Assembly: GCA_963782965.1 (NCBI GenBank) | Contig: CAWALV010000002.1 | Span: forward strand, 868,001 to 932,000 | Direction of reading: 5' to 3' | Length of the DNA stretch: 64,000 bases | Source of the DNA: CAWALV01 sp963782965 | Lineage (GTDB): Bacteria > Actinomycetota > Actinomycetes > Acidothermales > Acidothermaceae | Shown: one piece after another, positions 1 through 14,448 of the stretch | Layout: every line of letters starts with the position of its first letter | Numbering within the stretch: position 1 is the stretch's first letter | Notes under the pieces: model-generated | What the model saw: only the letters and a program-made list of their open reading frames with translations | What the model was told of the DNA's origin: nothing | Databases searched by the model: none | Made by a program: the position numbers and the translations under genes

Positions 1-924
1 GCGCATCTCGTGTGCCGCGGTGAGATCTCCGGAGACGGCGGCCAGTGCCGCCCGCTGCGAAACGTTGGCGACGTTGGACGACAGGTGGGACTGCAGGTTG
101 GTGGCCGCCTTGATCACGTCGTCCGGGCCGATCATCCAGCCGACCCGCCAGCCGGTCATCGCGTAGGTCTTGGCCACGCCGTTGAGGACGACGCAGGTCT
201 GCGCCAGCTCGGGGACGACGACGGGCATCGACGAGAACACGGCGTTGCCGTAGACGAGGTGCTCGTAGATCTCGTCGGTGACCACCCAGATGCCGTGCTC
301 GACGGCCCAGCGGCCGATCGCCTCGACCTGCTCGGGGGAGTAGACGGCTCCGGTCGGGTTGGACGGCGAGCAGAACAGCAGCACCTTCGTCCTGGGCGTG
401 CGAGCTGCTTCCAGCTGCTCGACGCCGGCGCGAAAGCCGCTCGACTCGTCGGTCGCGACCTCGACCACGACGCCGCCGGCCAGCGCGATGGCCTCCGGGT
501 ACGTCGTCCAGTACGGGGCCGGGAGCAGGACCTCGTCGCCGGGGTCGAGGAGCGTCGCGAACGCCTCGTAGACCGCTTGCTTCCCGCCGTTGGTGATCAG
601 CACCTGCTTCGCGGCGACCTGAAGTCCGGAGTCGCGGGCCGTCTTCGCGGCGACGGCCTCCCGCAGTTCGGGCAGGCCCGGCGTCGGGGTGTAGCGGTGG
701 TTCTTCGGGTCGCGCGCGGCCAGCACGGCGGCCTCGACGATCGCCGGCGGCGTCGGGAAATCGGGTTCGCCCGCGCCGAACCCGATGACCGGGCGGCCGG
801 CCGCCTTCAACGCCTTCGCCTTGGCGTCGACGGCGAGGGTTGCCGACTCCGCGATCGAGCCGATCCGGCGGGACACCCGGCTTGTCGCAGCGGTTTGGGA
901 ACTCGTGGCATGCGGGTCAGTCAT
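1..924 (-). CDS. aspC: Aspartate aminotransferase family protein (PLP-dependent, class I), 3' end cut by window
   Basis: Reading the minus strand from the ATG at 924 gives 308 codons open to the window edge, so the C-terminus is missing. The protein transfers amino groups between aspartate or a related amino acid and 2-oxo acids, using pyridoxal phosphate. Visible landmarks are a GEPDFPTP segment near residue 50, a CSPSNPTG substrate-binding motif, a DEIYEHL motif carrying the conserved PLP-contacting Asp, and GVAKTYAMTGWRVG with the lysine that forms the Schiff base. It is divergent from tRNA-Trp and secE, an order known in Streptomyces. No good ribosome binding site precedes the ATG, so a very short leader is possible. 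Substrate preference cannot be read from sequence; aspartate is the family default. Confidence 0.9.
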   Translation of the reverse strand, partial: MTDPHATSSQTAATSRVSRRIGSIAESATLAVDAKAKALKAAGRPVIGFGAGEPDFPTPPAIVEAAVLAARDPKNHRYTPTPGLPELREAVAAKTARDSGLQVAAKQVLITNGGKQAVYEAFATLLDPGDEVLLPAPYWTTYPEAIALAGGVVVEVATDESSGFRAGVEQLEAARTPRTKVLLFCSPSNPTGAVYSPEQVEAIGRWAVEHGIWVVTDEIYEHLVYGNAVFSSMPVVVPELAQTCVVLNGVAKTYAMTGWRVGWMIGPDDVIKAATNLQSHLSSNVANVSQRAALAAVSGDLTAAHEMR

Positions 925-1022
925 GGCAGTTATGGTCGCATGCGGTCGCTCTCCATGGCGCGCCAGTTATCGGTTGGTGGCGGCGAATCTGCAACCGCAG
1001 GTGGGCGGCCGCGGCGTCGCGT

Positions 1023-1051
1023 TCGACCGTTTCCACCGGGCCACGTACACT
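1023..1051 (+). promoter_or_regulatory. Promoter for tRNA-Trp (and perhaps secE)
   Basis: TCGACC at 1023-1028 and TACACT at 1046-1051 are separated by 17 bp. Predicted transcription start is near 1058, about 30 bp before the tRNA. secE-nusG may be reached by read-through, since no terminator lies between the tRNA and secE. Confidence 0.55.
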
Positions 1052-1088
1052 GTCGAAGCTGGTCCGCCCGTCTTCGGTGTGATCGCGA

Positions 1089-1161
1089 AGGGCAGTAGCT
1101 CAATTGGCAGAGTTCCGGTCTCCAAAACCGGCGGTTGGGGGTTCGAGTCCCTCCTGCCCTG
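1089..1161 (+). tRNA. tRNA-Trp (anticodon CCA)
   Basis: The acceptor stem AGGGCAG (1089-1095) pairs perfectly with CTGCCCT (1154-1160), followed by discriminator G at 1161. The anticodon stem CCGGT/ACCGG closes the loop CTCCAAA, with anticodon CCA at 1122-1124. The T arm shows GGTTCGAGTCC. The 3' CCA is not encoded (CAG follows), so it must be added afterwards. Its place just upstream of secE is common in actinobacteria. Confidence 0.95.
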
Positions 1162-1194
1162 CAGCTCCAGAGAAACTGTGAAGGATGGGTTGAC

Positions 1195-1449
1195 GTGAGC
1201 GACACGACGAGCGCGACGAGTTCGCCCCAGCGGCGATCCGGCCGTCCGGGCGAGCGCCGGAACGCCGCTCAGCGGTTCGGGCTGTGGTATCGCCAGATCG
1301 TCGCCGAGCTGCGCAAGGTCATCTGGCCGACTCGCAAGGAGCTCATCGCCTACACGATCGTCACGCTCGTGTTCGCCGTGGTGATGATCCTCATCGTCGC
1401 CGGCCTCGACTACGGCGCGCACTGGGGCGTGCTGAAGATTTTCGGCTAA
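1195..1449 (+). CDS. secE: Preprotein translocase subunit SecE
   Basis: An 84-residue small subunit of the SecYEG protein-export channel in the inner membrane. A Ser/Arg-rich cytoplasmic N-terminus (residues 1-35) is followed by the conserved amphipathic segment with ELRKVIWPTRKEL, then one membrane helix of about 22 hydrophobic residues (roughly 53-75). This is the usual single-span form of Gram-positive bacteria. The start is GTG at 1195; an in-frame ATG at 1135 lies inside the tRNA gene and is excluded. nusG follows after 66 bp, so the two are probably co-transcribed. Confidence 0.95.
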   Translation: MSDTTSATSSPQRRSGRPGERRNAAQRFGLWYRQIVAELRKVIWPTRKELIAYTIVTLVFAVVMILIVAGLDYGAHWGVLKIFG

Positions 1450-1515
1450 CACCTTCGCCCAGGCAGGACCGACCGGCATCCCCCGACAGGAAAACGACCA
1501 GGAAGCGACGAGCCA

Positions 1516-2313
1516 GTGACCGAGTCCCCGTGGCCCACCGACGGCGCCGACGGCCCTCGCGACGACACGCCGGGCACCGAGCCCGACGCCGGTGCGCAGG
1601 CGGCAGTCGCGGTCGACGTGGCGGATGCGGCCGATCCGGCCGACACCGCCGATGGGGCCGATGGGGCCGATGCCTCCGGGCCCGCGGATCAACCCGATGT
1701 GCAGGCTGATGTCGCTGACGAGGAAGAGGATCCGGCGGAGGAGTTCCGGCGCGCACTTCGGAGCGCGCCCGGCGACTGGTACGTGGTGCACACGTACGCC
1801 GGCTACGAGAACAAGGCGAAGGCCAACCTCGAGAGCCGGGTCCAGTCGCTGAACATGGAGGACTTCATCTACCAGATCGAAGTCCCTCAAGAAGAGGCCG
1901 TCGAGATCAAGAACGGCAAGCGGCAGACCGTGAAGCGCAACGTCTTTCCCGGCTACCTGCTCGTTCGCATGGAGATGAGCGACGAGTCGTGGTCGGCGGT
2001 CCGCTACACCCCGGCAGTCACCGGGTTCGTCGGGTCGAGTTCCAGCAAGCCTTCACCTCTGACGCTCGACGAGGTCGTCCGCTTCCTGGCTCCTCCGACC
2101 AAGGAACAGAAGGCCGCCGCTGCCGCAGCCGCGCCGAAGATCGTCGACTTCGAGGTCGGCGAGTCGGTCACCGTGATGGACGGTCCGTTCGCCACGCTGC
2201 CGGCGACCATCAGCGAGATCAACGGCGACCAGCAGAAACTGAAGGTGCTGGTGTCGATCTTCGGCCGCGAGACCCCGGTCGAGTTGTCGTTCGGCCAGGT
2301 GGCCAAGCTGTAG
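1516..2313 (+). CDS. nusG: Transcription termination/antitermination protein NusG
   Basis: A 265-residue elongation factor that binds RNA polymerase and couples it to Rho or the ribosome. Residues 1 to about 85 form an Ala/Asp/Gly-rich acidic extension. The NGN domain starts near WYVVHTYAGYENK and contains the FPGYLLVRM core. A KOW domain near residues 215-250 begins around GESVTVMDGPFA. E. coli NusG is about 180 residues; long acidic N-termini are known in actinobacteria. The GTG at 1516 is the chosen start. If the disordered head were not translated, the domain boundaries would not change. Confidence 0.95.
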   Translation: MTESPWPTDGADGPRDDTPGTEPDAGAQAAVAVDVADAADPADTADGADGADASGPADQPDVQADVADEEEDPAEEFRRALRSAPGDWYVVHTYAGYENKAKANLESRVQSLNMEDFIYQIEVPQEEAVEIKNGKRQTVKRNVFPGYLLVRMEMSDESWSAVRYTPAVTGFVGSSSSKPSPLTLDEVVRFLAPPTKEQKAAAAAAAPKIVDFEVGESVTVMDGPFATLPATISEINGDQQKLKVLVSIFGRETPVELSFGQVAKL

Positions 2314-2330
2314 TTCGCGGCAGGAGGCCA

Positions 2331-2355
2331 CCGCGCTCCGGACGCCGGAGAGCGG
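2331..2355 (+). terminator. Hairpin between nusG and rplK
   Basis: An 11-position stem with one mismatch, CCGCGCTCCGG against CCGGAGAGCGG, with loop ACG. No T-tract follows, so it could end the secE-nusG transcript, attenuate rplKA, or act as an L1/L11-responsive leader element. The sequence does not decide between these. Confidence 0.4.
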
Positions 2356-2441
2356 GCACCCCTCGCCGTCCTCTATCCTTGTCAGGCTCGGGCTCCTCAT
2401 CGGTGCCGAGATCCGTCCCGTAGGACTTGCGAAGGAACGCC

Positions 2442-2873
2442 ATGCCCCCGAAGAAGAAGCTCGCGGCGATCATCAAGCTGCAGATCAATGCCGGCGCCGC
2501 GACTCCCGCACCGCCGATCGGCCCGGCGCTGGGCCAGCACGGCGTCAACATCATGGAGTTCTGCAAGCAGTACAACGCGGCCACCGAGGCGCAGCGCGGC
2601 AACGTGATCCCGGTCGAGATCTCCGTGTACGAAGACCGCTCGTTCACGTTCATCACGAAGACGCCTCCCGCGCCGGAGTTGATCAAGAAGGCCGCCGGCG
2701 TCGACAAGGGCTCGGCCACTCCGCACACCGCCAAGGTCGCCAACCTGACCCGGGCGCAGGTCCGCGAGATCGCGCAAGCCAAGCTGCCCGACCTCAACGC
2801 CCGCGACCTCGACGCGGCGGAGAAGATCATCGCGGGAACGGCGCGTTCGATGGGCGTCACCGTCAGCGAGTAG
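2442..2873 (+). CDS. rplK: 50S ribosomal protein L11
   Basis: A 143-residue protein of the GTPase-associated centre; it binds 23S rRNA with the L10/L12 stalk and is the target region of thiopeptides. It begins MPPKKKLAAIIKLQINAG and carries the conserved Pro-rich segment (TPAPPIGPALGQHGVNIMEF) of the N-terminal domain. The ATG at 2442 is chosen over an in-frame ATG five codons upstream because it matches the family N-terminus and is preceded by GAAGGA. rplA follows after 84 bp, the usual pairing. Confidence 0.97.
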   Translation: MPPKKKLAAIIKLQINAGAATPAPPIGPALGQHGVNIMEFCKQYNAATEAQRGNVIPVEISVYEDRSFTFITKTPPAPELIKKAAGVDKGSATPHTAKVANLTRAQVREIAQAKLPDLNARDLDAAEKIIAGTARSMGVTVSE

Positions 2874-2957
2874 CGCCATCCGTTCAACCACGTGGGAGGG
2901 CCGGGCGCGGTCCGACGTACCACGACCTCCGATCGATGCAAGACACAGGAGACAGCA

Positions 2958-3674
2958 ATGAAGCGCAGCAAGTCCTACACCGCAGCGGCCGAAAAGGTCG
3001 ACGCCACGAAGCTCTATGCGCCACTCGACGCCGTCCGGCTGGCCCGGGAGACCTCGACCATGAAGGGCGCCGCCACCGTCGAAGTGGCGATGCGGCTCGG
3101 CGTCGACCCGCGTAAGGCCGACCAGATGGTCCGCGGCACGGTGAACCTCCCGCACGGCACGGGCAAGACCGCGCGCGTGCTGGTGTTCGCGACCGGCGAC
3201 CGCGCCGAGGAGGCTCGCGCCGCCGGCGCCGACATCGTCGGTGCCGACGAGCTCATCGACCGCGTTGCCGGCGGGTTCCTCGACTTCGACTCGGCGGTGG
3301 CCACCCCCGACATGATGGGCAAGGTGGGCCGGCTCGGCCGCGTGCTCGGCCCCCGCGGGCTGATGCCCAACCCGAAGACCGGCACGGTCACCAACGATGT
3401 CGCCAAGGCGGTGTCCGACATCAAGGGCGGCAAGATCGAGTTTCGGGTCGACCGTCAGTCCAACCTGCACTTCATCATCGGCAAGACCAGCTTCACCGAC
3501 GAACAGCTGGTCGAGAACTACGCGGCCGCGGTCGATGAGGTCCTGCGGTTGAAGCCTTCTGCGGCCAAGGGCCGATACGTGAAGAAGGCCACGATCACGA
3601 CGACGATGGGCCCGGGCATCCCGGTCGACCCGAACCGGGTCCGCAACCTCTTGGCGGACGACGCCTCGGCCTGA
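2958..3674 (+). CDS. rplA: 50S ribosomal protein L1
   Basis: A 238-residue protein of the mobile L1 stalk that helps release deacylated tRNA. The start MKRSKSYTAAAEK at ATG 2958 follows CACAGGAGAC. The family signature GPRGLMPNPKTGTVT is present, as is the C-terminal ITTTMGPGIPVD segment. In many bacteria L1 represses its own L11-L1 transcript; I cannot identify the binding site here with confidence. Confidence 0.97.
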   Translation: MKRSKSYTAAAEKVDATKLYAPLDAVRLARETSTMKGAATVEVAMRLGVDPRKADQMVRGTVNLPHGTGKTARVLVFATGDRAEEARAAGADIVGADELIDRVAGGFLDFDSAVATPDMMGKVGRLGRVLGPRGLMPNPKTGTVTNDVAKAVSDIKGGKIEFRVDRQSNLHFIIGKTSFTDEQLVENYAAAVDEVLRLKPSAAKGRYVKKATITTTMGPGIPVDPNRVRNLLADDASA

Positions 3675-3743
3675 GCCGGCTCGCCTTACGGGTAGGCCCG
3701 CCCGACGGTTGGCGCCCGCCCGAGGGTTGGGGACCCTCACCCG

Positions 3744-3801
3744 GTGAAGGGTTTGTGCTGTCGCTGCCGCCCTGGGCTCAGAGGCAGCCGAAACCCTTCA
3801 C
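3744..3801. terminator. Composite hairpin after rplA, sharing its core with the hairpin after rpoC
   Basis: GTGAAGGGTTT (3744-3754) pairs with AAACCCTTCAC (3791-3801). Inside it GCTGCC (3763-3768) pairs with GGCAGC (3783-3788). No T-tract follows. The left arm TGAAGGGTTTGTGC differs by one base from the left arm of the perfect palindrome at 13188-13231. The remainder of 3675-3899 is Pro/Gly-codon-like GC-rich sequence with no gene that I can support. Confidence 0.55.
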
Positions 3802-3899
3802 TCGGCGCCGTTCGTTGACGAGCGCCCCGAGGTTCGGGTCCAGCCGGCCCGCCTCTCACCCCTGTCTTGGTCCCTGTCATGACCCGTTTGACCCCTGTT

Positions 3900-3928
3900 T
3901 TGACCCTGGGCGCTTGCGCCCGTACGCT
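3900..3928 (+). promoter_or_regulatory. Promoter for rplJ-rplL
   Basis: TTGACC at 3900-3905 and TACGCT at 3923-3928 are separated by exactly 17 bp. The upstream stretch 3862-3905 contains imperfect repeats of TTGACCCCTG and TGACCCG, so neighbouring -35 choices exist. The predicted start near 3935 would make a leader of about 230 nt before rplJ. Confidence 0.65.
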
Positions 3929-3934
3929 TGACCC

Positions 3935-4091
3935 GCCACAGACCGCCGGTCGGCGTCCACGGACCTGGTAACGCACAGGTTCGAACGCCCGAAGGTTCCG
4001 CGAGAGCGGACGGCCCGCGCAGGTTCGCGTTTCGTTCGGTCGGCCACGGTCGACCGGTACGCCCCGTGCGCCGCGCGGGGCGTTTCGTTTT
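3935..4091 (+). ncRNA. L10 leader (ribosomal protein autoregulatory leader) with attenuator hairpin
   Basis: The rplJ leader carries pieces seen in actinobacterial L10 leaders: CAGACCGCCGGTCGG near 3938, CCCGCGCAGGTTCGCG near 4015, and at its 3' end a GC-rich hairpin followed by T residues. The hairpin pairs ACGCCCCGTGC (4059-4069) with GCGCGGGGCGT (4073-4083), then TTTCGTTTT. In this family the L10(L12)4 complex binds the leader and lowers rplJL expression. A covariance-model search would settle the boundaries. Confidence 0.7.
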
Positions 4092-4163
4092 GCCGGCACC
4101 TTCGGCGCGGTGACGGCGGTCAGCCAGCATCATTCGCACCACCCCGGAAGGAGCTACGGCCCC

Positions 4164-4853
4164 ATGCCAAGGCCCGACAAGGCGAGCGCCGTTGCCGAGT
4201 TGGCGGAGCAATTCCGCAGCTCGAACGCGGCCGTGCTCACGGAGTACCGCGGATTGAGCGTCGCGCAGCTCACCGAGCTCCGGCGCAATCTCGGCACCAC
4301 CACGCAGTACGCCGTCGTGAAGAACACCCTGTCGAAGATCGCAGTGCGCGATGCCGGTCTCGACCAGCTGGAGCCGATGCTGCAGGGGCCGTCGGCGATC
4401 GCGTTCGTCGCCGGCGATCCGGTCGAAGCAGCCAAGGGGCTTCGCGATTTCGCCAGGGCGCACCCGCTGCTGGTGATCAAGGGCGGTGTCCTCGACGGCA
4501 AGCTCGTCTCGGCCGCGGAGATCGCCAAGCTCGCCGATCTCGAGTCGCGTGAAGTGCTGCTGGCAAAGGTGGCAGGTGCCGCCAACGCCACCCTCGCCCG
4601 CGCGGCGGCGATGTTCCAGGCACCGTTGGCGCAAGCCGCCCGCCTGGCCGACGCGCTGCGCGCCAAGCTCGCCGAGGGCGCGCCGGCCGCACTCGCCGAG
4701 CCGGCTGCACCCGCTGACAGCGCCGAGCCGGCTGCATCCGCCGAGCCGGCTGCACCCGCCGAGCCGGCCGAACCCGCTGACAGCGCCGAGCCGGCCGACA
4801 GCGCCGAACCCGCTGCTAGCGCCGAGCCGGCCGAACCTGACGACCAGTCCTGA
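4164..4853 (+). CDS. rplJ: 50S ribosomal protein L10
   Basis: A 229-residue base of the ribosomal stalk: it binds 23S rRNA and carries the L7/L12 dimers. The conserved core (residues 1 to about 172) starts MPRPDKASAVAELAEQF and includes SSNAAVLTEYRGL and YAVVKNTL. Residues from about 173 on form a low-complexity Ala/Glu/Pro/Asp tail with repeated AEPA and DSAEPA units, ending DDQS. The ATG at 4164 sits 10 bp after GGAAGGAG; the in-frame GTG at 4110 is ignored because it precedes the family N-terminus and lies just past the attenuator. Confidence 0.95.
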   Translation: MPRPDKASAVAELAEQFRSSNAAVLTEYRGLSVAQLTELRRNLGTTTQYAVVKNTLSKIAVRDAGLDQLEPMLQGPSAIAFVAGDPVEAAKGLRDFARAHPLLVIKGGVLDGKLVSAAEIAKLADLESREVLLAKVAGAANATLARAAAMFQAPLAQAARLADALRAKLAEGAPAALAEPAAPADSAEPAASAEPAAPAEPAEPADSAEPADSAEPAASAEPAEPDDQS

Positions 4854-4932
4854 CGCCCCGACCATCCGCCCTCTAGCCCCACTCACCCACGGCGCGGCAG
4901 ACCCCGCCCGTTCGTAAGGAAGGACCGCCCTC

Positions 4933-5322
4933 ATGGCGAAGCTCAGCACCAGCGAGCTCATCGACGCATTCAAGGAGCTTTCGCTCCTCGAACTCTCCGA
5001 GTTCGTGAAGGAGTTCGAAGAGACCTTCGGCGTGACCGCGGCCGCACCCGTCGCCGTCGCAGCTGCACCGGCTTCCGGAGGCGGCGCCGCCGCTGAGGCC
5101 GCCGAGGAGCAGGACGAGTTCGACGTCGTCCTCGACGAGGCCGGCGCGCAGAAGATCCAGGTCATCAAGGCGGTGCGCGAACTCACCAACCTCGGCCTGA
5201 AGGAGGCCAAGGACCTCGTGGACGGCGCCCCCAAGCCCGTGCTCGAGAAGGTGAACAAGGAAGCCGCCGACAAGGCGAAGGCCGCCCTCGAGGGCGCCGG
5301 CGCGAAGGTGACTCTCAAGTAA
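4933..5322 (+). CDS. rplL: 50S ribosomal protein L7/L12
   Basis: A 129-residue stalk protein that recruits and activates translational GTPases; normally present as several dimers per ribosome. It shows the N-terminal dimerisation helix (LSTSELIDAFKELSLLEL), an Ala/Pro/Gly hinge near residues 36-58, and the C-terminal domain with KIQVIKAVRELTNLGLKEAK. The start ATG follows AAGGAAGGA. It lies 79 bp after rplJ in the same transcript. Confidence 0.97.
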   Translation: MAKLSTSELIDAFKELSLLELSEFVKEFEETFGVTAAAPVAVAAAPASGGGAAAEAAEEQDEFDVVLDEAGAQKIQVIKAVRELTNLGLKEAKDLVDGAPKPVLEKVNKEAADKAKAALEGAGAKVTLK

Positions 5323-5520
5323 CCCCGACTCGACCCCGTTCGGCGGCTTGACGCGGGCGGGGATTAGCGCGCATCCTCGGCAGTGGCTGTGAACACATCG
5401 GCTGACTTCCAGGGCGGTCCCGGGGGGAGGCCGGCGCAGACGAGGCCCTTGCGGGCCAGGTCAGCGTCGGTTGCGTACCCGGCGGCCGCCATTTGCAAGG
5501 CGCGTTCGAGAGAACGCGCC
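5323..5520. other. rplL-rpoB intergenic region, no gene seen
   Basis: The 372-bp gap between rplL and rpoB has no supportable gene. A minus-strand reading frame at 5364-5597 has no family resemblance that I recognise and runs through the rpoB promoter. A weak CCCCG/CGGGG inverted repeat right after rplL (5323-5362) might help termination. Partial read-through from rplJL into rpoB is usual in bacteria. Confidence 0.4.
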
Positions 5521-5549
5521 TCGACAGCAGTGCGCCAATTGGCTACACT
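5521..5549 (+). promoter_or_regulatory. Promoter for rpoB-rpoC
   Basis: TCGACA at 5521-5526 and TACACT at 5544-5549 with a 17-bp spacer make a near-consensus housekeeping-sigma promoter. The predicted start near 5556 gives a leader of about 140 nt before the rpoB TTG. Confidence 0.7.
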
Positions 5550-5569
5550 GCCCCTTTGCGCTGTCTTCT

Positions 5570-5595
5570 GATCTCCCGTCGAAAGGCGGGAGATC
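5570..5595 (+). promoter_or_regulatory. Hairpin in the rpoB leader
   Basis: GATCTCCCG (5570-5578) pairs perfectly with CGGGAGATC (5587-5595) around an 8-base loop TCGAAAGG. It begins about 14 nt into the predicted transcript. No T-tract follows, so it is more likely a stabilising or regulatory 5' element than a terminator. Nearby, CACGATGAC occurs twice at 5632-5649. Confidence 0.5.
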
Positions 5596-5694
5596 AATCG
5601 TGCGCACGTGACGCCTCACGGTGGCACCGCCACGATGACACACGATGACCGCGATACACCGCGTTGACACCGCGAGCCCTGGAAGGACCCCCAC

Positions 5695-9174
<3,480 letters not shown>

Positions 9175-9231
9175 TAGCAACCAAGCAGTCACCGGCACCC
9201 CCGCTTGCTGGAAGCGAAAGAAGGAACCCCC

Positions 9232-13149
<3,918 letters not shown>

Positions 13150-13187
13150 CGGCGATTGTCGGGCGCCGGCCCGGTTGTAGCGGTCGT

Positions 13188-13231
13188 TTGCTGAAGGGTT
13201 CGTGCAACCTGTTGCACGAACCCTTCAGCAA
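13188..13231. terminator. Perfect 21-bp palindrome after rpoC
   Basis: The left arm at 13188-13208 (TTGCTGAAGGGTTCGTGCAAC without its outermost bases) is the exact reverse complement of the right arm at 13211-13231, with only CT between. It lies 39 bp after the rpoC stop and is the likely transcript end, although it lacks a T-tract. The core TGAAGGGTTCGTGC recurs, with one change, in the hairpin after rplA. Confidence 0.65.
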
Positions 13232-13290
13232 GACAAGACGCCGTTGGCCCCGAACGTCGCGGGCGCCGGGACCCGATGCCGGGGGCGGTT

Positions 13291-13319
13291 TTGACCTGTG
13301 GCGTCGGGCTGGGTAACCT
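13291..13319 (+). promoter_or_regulatory. Promoter for rpsL-rpsG-fusA(-tuf)
   Basis: TTGACC at 13291-13296 and TAACCT at 13314-13319 are separated by 17 bp. The predicted start is near 13326, leaving an unusually long leader of about 255 nt before rpsL. Confidence 0.65.
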
Positions 13320-13325
13320 TGCTCC

Positions 13326-13581
13326 TCGTGCCTGGGTTCCCCTGGGCCACTCCTGCGTGTGCCGCGCTTGGCCGGAGTTTCGGCCGCCGGGTGGCACCGG
13401 GACCTTCACCAACGTCGAGCAGATCGGCGGGCCGGTGTGCGGCTCGGCGACACGCCCGACCGCGTGGGTCGGCGGGGGTGGACGAGGGCAAGGCGGCACG
13501 AGAGCAAGGCACGAGAGCAAGACGGCAACAAGACGCAAGCAGCAGAGCAAGAGCAGGACACCGGGACATCGAAAGGCGCCC
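13326..13581 (+). promoter_or_regulatory. Long purine-rich rpsL leader with 13-bp tandem repeat
   Basis: The leader contains GCACGAGAGCAAG twice in tandem (13496-13508 and 13509-13521), then further CAAGA/GCAAG-rich sequence up to the GAAAGG ribosome binding site. No intrinsic terminator or known leader family is evident. Overlapping open frames here read as GC-rich shadows, not genes. Confidence 0.4.
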
Positions 13582-13956
13582 ATGCCCACGATCCAGCAGC
13601 TGGTCCGCAAGGGCCGGCAGGAAAAGGTCGGCAAGACCAAGACGCCGGCGCTGAAGGGGTCACCCCAGCGGCGTGGCGTTTGCACGCGCGTCTACACGAC
13701 CACGCCGAAGAAGCCGAACTCCGCGCTGCGCAAGGTCGCGCGCGTGCGGCTGACGACCGGCGTCGAAGTGACGGCCTACATCCCCGGTGTCGGCCACAAC
13801 TTGCAGGAGCACTCGATCGTGCTCGTCCGCGGCGGCCGGGTGAAGGACCTCCCCGGCGTCCGGTACAAGATCATCCGTGGCTCGCTCGACACCCAGGGCG
13901 TCCGCAACCGCAAGCAGGCCCGCAGCCGCTACGGCGCGAAGAAGGAGAAGAGCTAA
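13582..13956 (+). CDS. rpsL: 30S ribosomal protein S12
   Basis: A 124-residue decoding-centre protein. It begins MPTIQQLVRKGRQEK and carries TTPKKPNSALRKVARVRL and RVKDLPGVRYKIIRG, the two segments where streptomycin-resistance changes occur; both lysine positions (K43 and K88 in the usual numbering) are wild type. The start ATG follows CGAAAGG. Its TAA stop shares one base with the rpsG ATG (TAATG), so the two are translationally coupled. Confidence 0.97.
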   Translation: MPTIQQLVRKGRQEKVGKTKTPALKGSPQRRGVCTRVYTTTPKKPNSALRKVARVRLTTGVEVTAYIPGVGHNLQEHSIVLVRGGRVKDLPGVRYKIIRGSLDTQGVRNRKQARSRYGAKKEKS

Positions 13957-14426
13957 TGCCGCGCAAGGGTCCGGCCCCCAAGCGCCCGGTCATCGTCGAC
14001 CCGGTCTACGGCTCGCCGCTGGTCAGCGCCCTGGTCAACAAGGTGCTCACGAGCGGCAAGCGGTCGCTCGCCGAGAGCATCGTCTACGGCGCCCTCGAGG
14101 GCTGCCGGACGAAGACCGGCACCGACCCGGTGATCACGCTCAAGCGCGCGCTCGACAACGTCAAGCCGACCCTCGAGGTGCGTAGCCGCCGAGTCGGTGG
14201 CGCCACCTACCAGGTGCCGGTCGAGGTCAAGGGGCCTCGCAGCACGACGCTCGCGCTGCGCTGGCTCGTCGGCTACTCCAAGGCGCGACGTGAGAAGACG
14301 ATGACCGAGCGGCTGATGAACGAGCTGCTCGACGCGAGCAACGGCCTTGGCGCAAGCGTCAAGCGCCGCGAAGACACCCACAAGATGGCGGAGTCCAACC
14401 GGGCCTTCGCGCACTACCGCTGGTAA
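13956..14426 (+). CDS. rpsG: 30S ribosomal protein S7
   Basis: A 156-residue protein that nucleates assembly of the 30S head and contacts E-site tRNA and mRNA. It starts MPRKGPAPKRPVIVDPVYGS and has the signature segment KTGTDPVITLKRALDNVKP and C-terminal SNRAFAHYRW. Its ATG overlaps the rpsL stop by one base. In E. coli S7 is the str-operon repressor; no equivalent site is evident in the 22-bp gap to fusA. Confidence 0.97.
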   Translation: MPRKGPAPKRPVIVDPVYGSPLVSALVNKVLTSGKRSLAESIVYGALEGCRTKTGTDPVITLKRALDNVKPTLEVRSRRVGGATYQVPVEVKGPRSTTLALRWLVGYSKARREKTMTERLMNELLDASNGLGASVKRREDTHKMAESNRAFAHYRW

Positions 14427-14448
14427 CGAAGAGAGAGCACGCAACAAA

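Noticed and set aside
10..1098. A 362-codon plus-strand frame over the aminotransferase
   Set aside because: The minus strand encodes a clear aminotransferase with its PLP lysine motif; the plus frame is a shadow that also runs into the tRNA.
5364..5597. A 77-codon minus-strand ORF before rpoB
   Set aside because: No family resemblance and it covers the rpoB promoter and hairpin.
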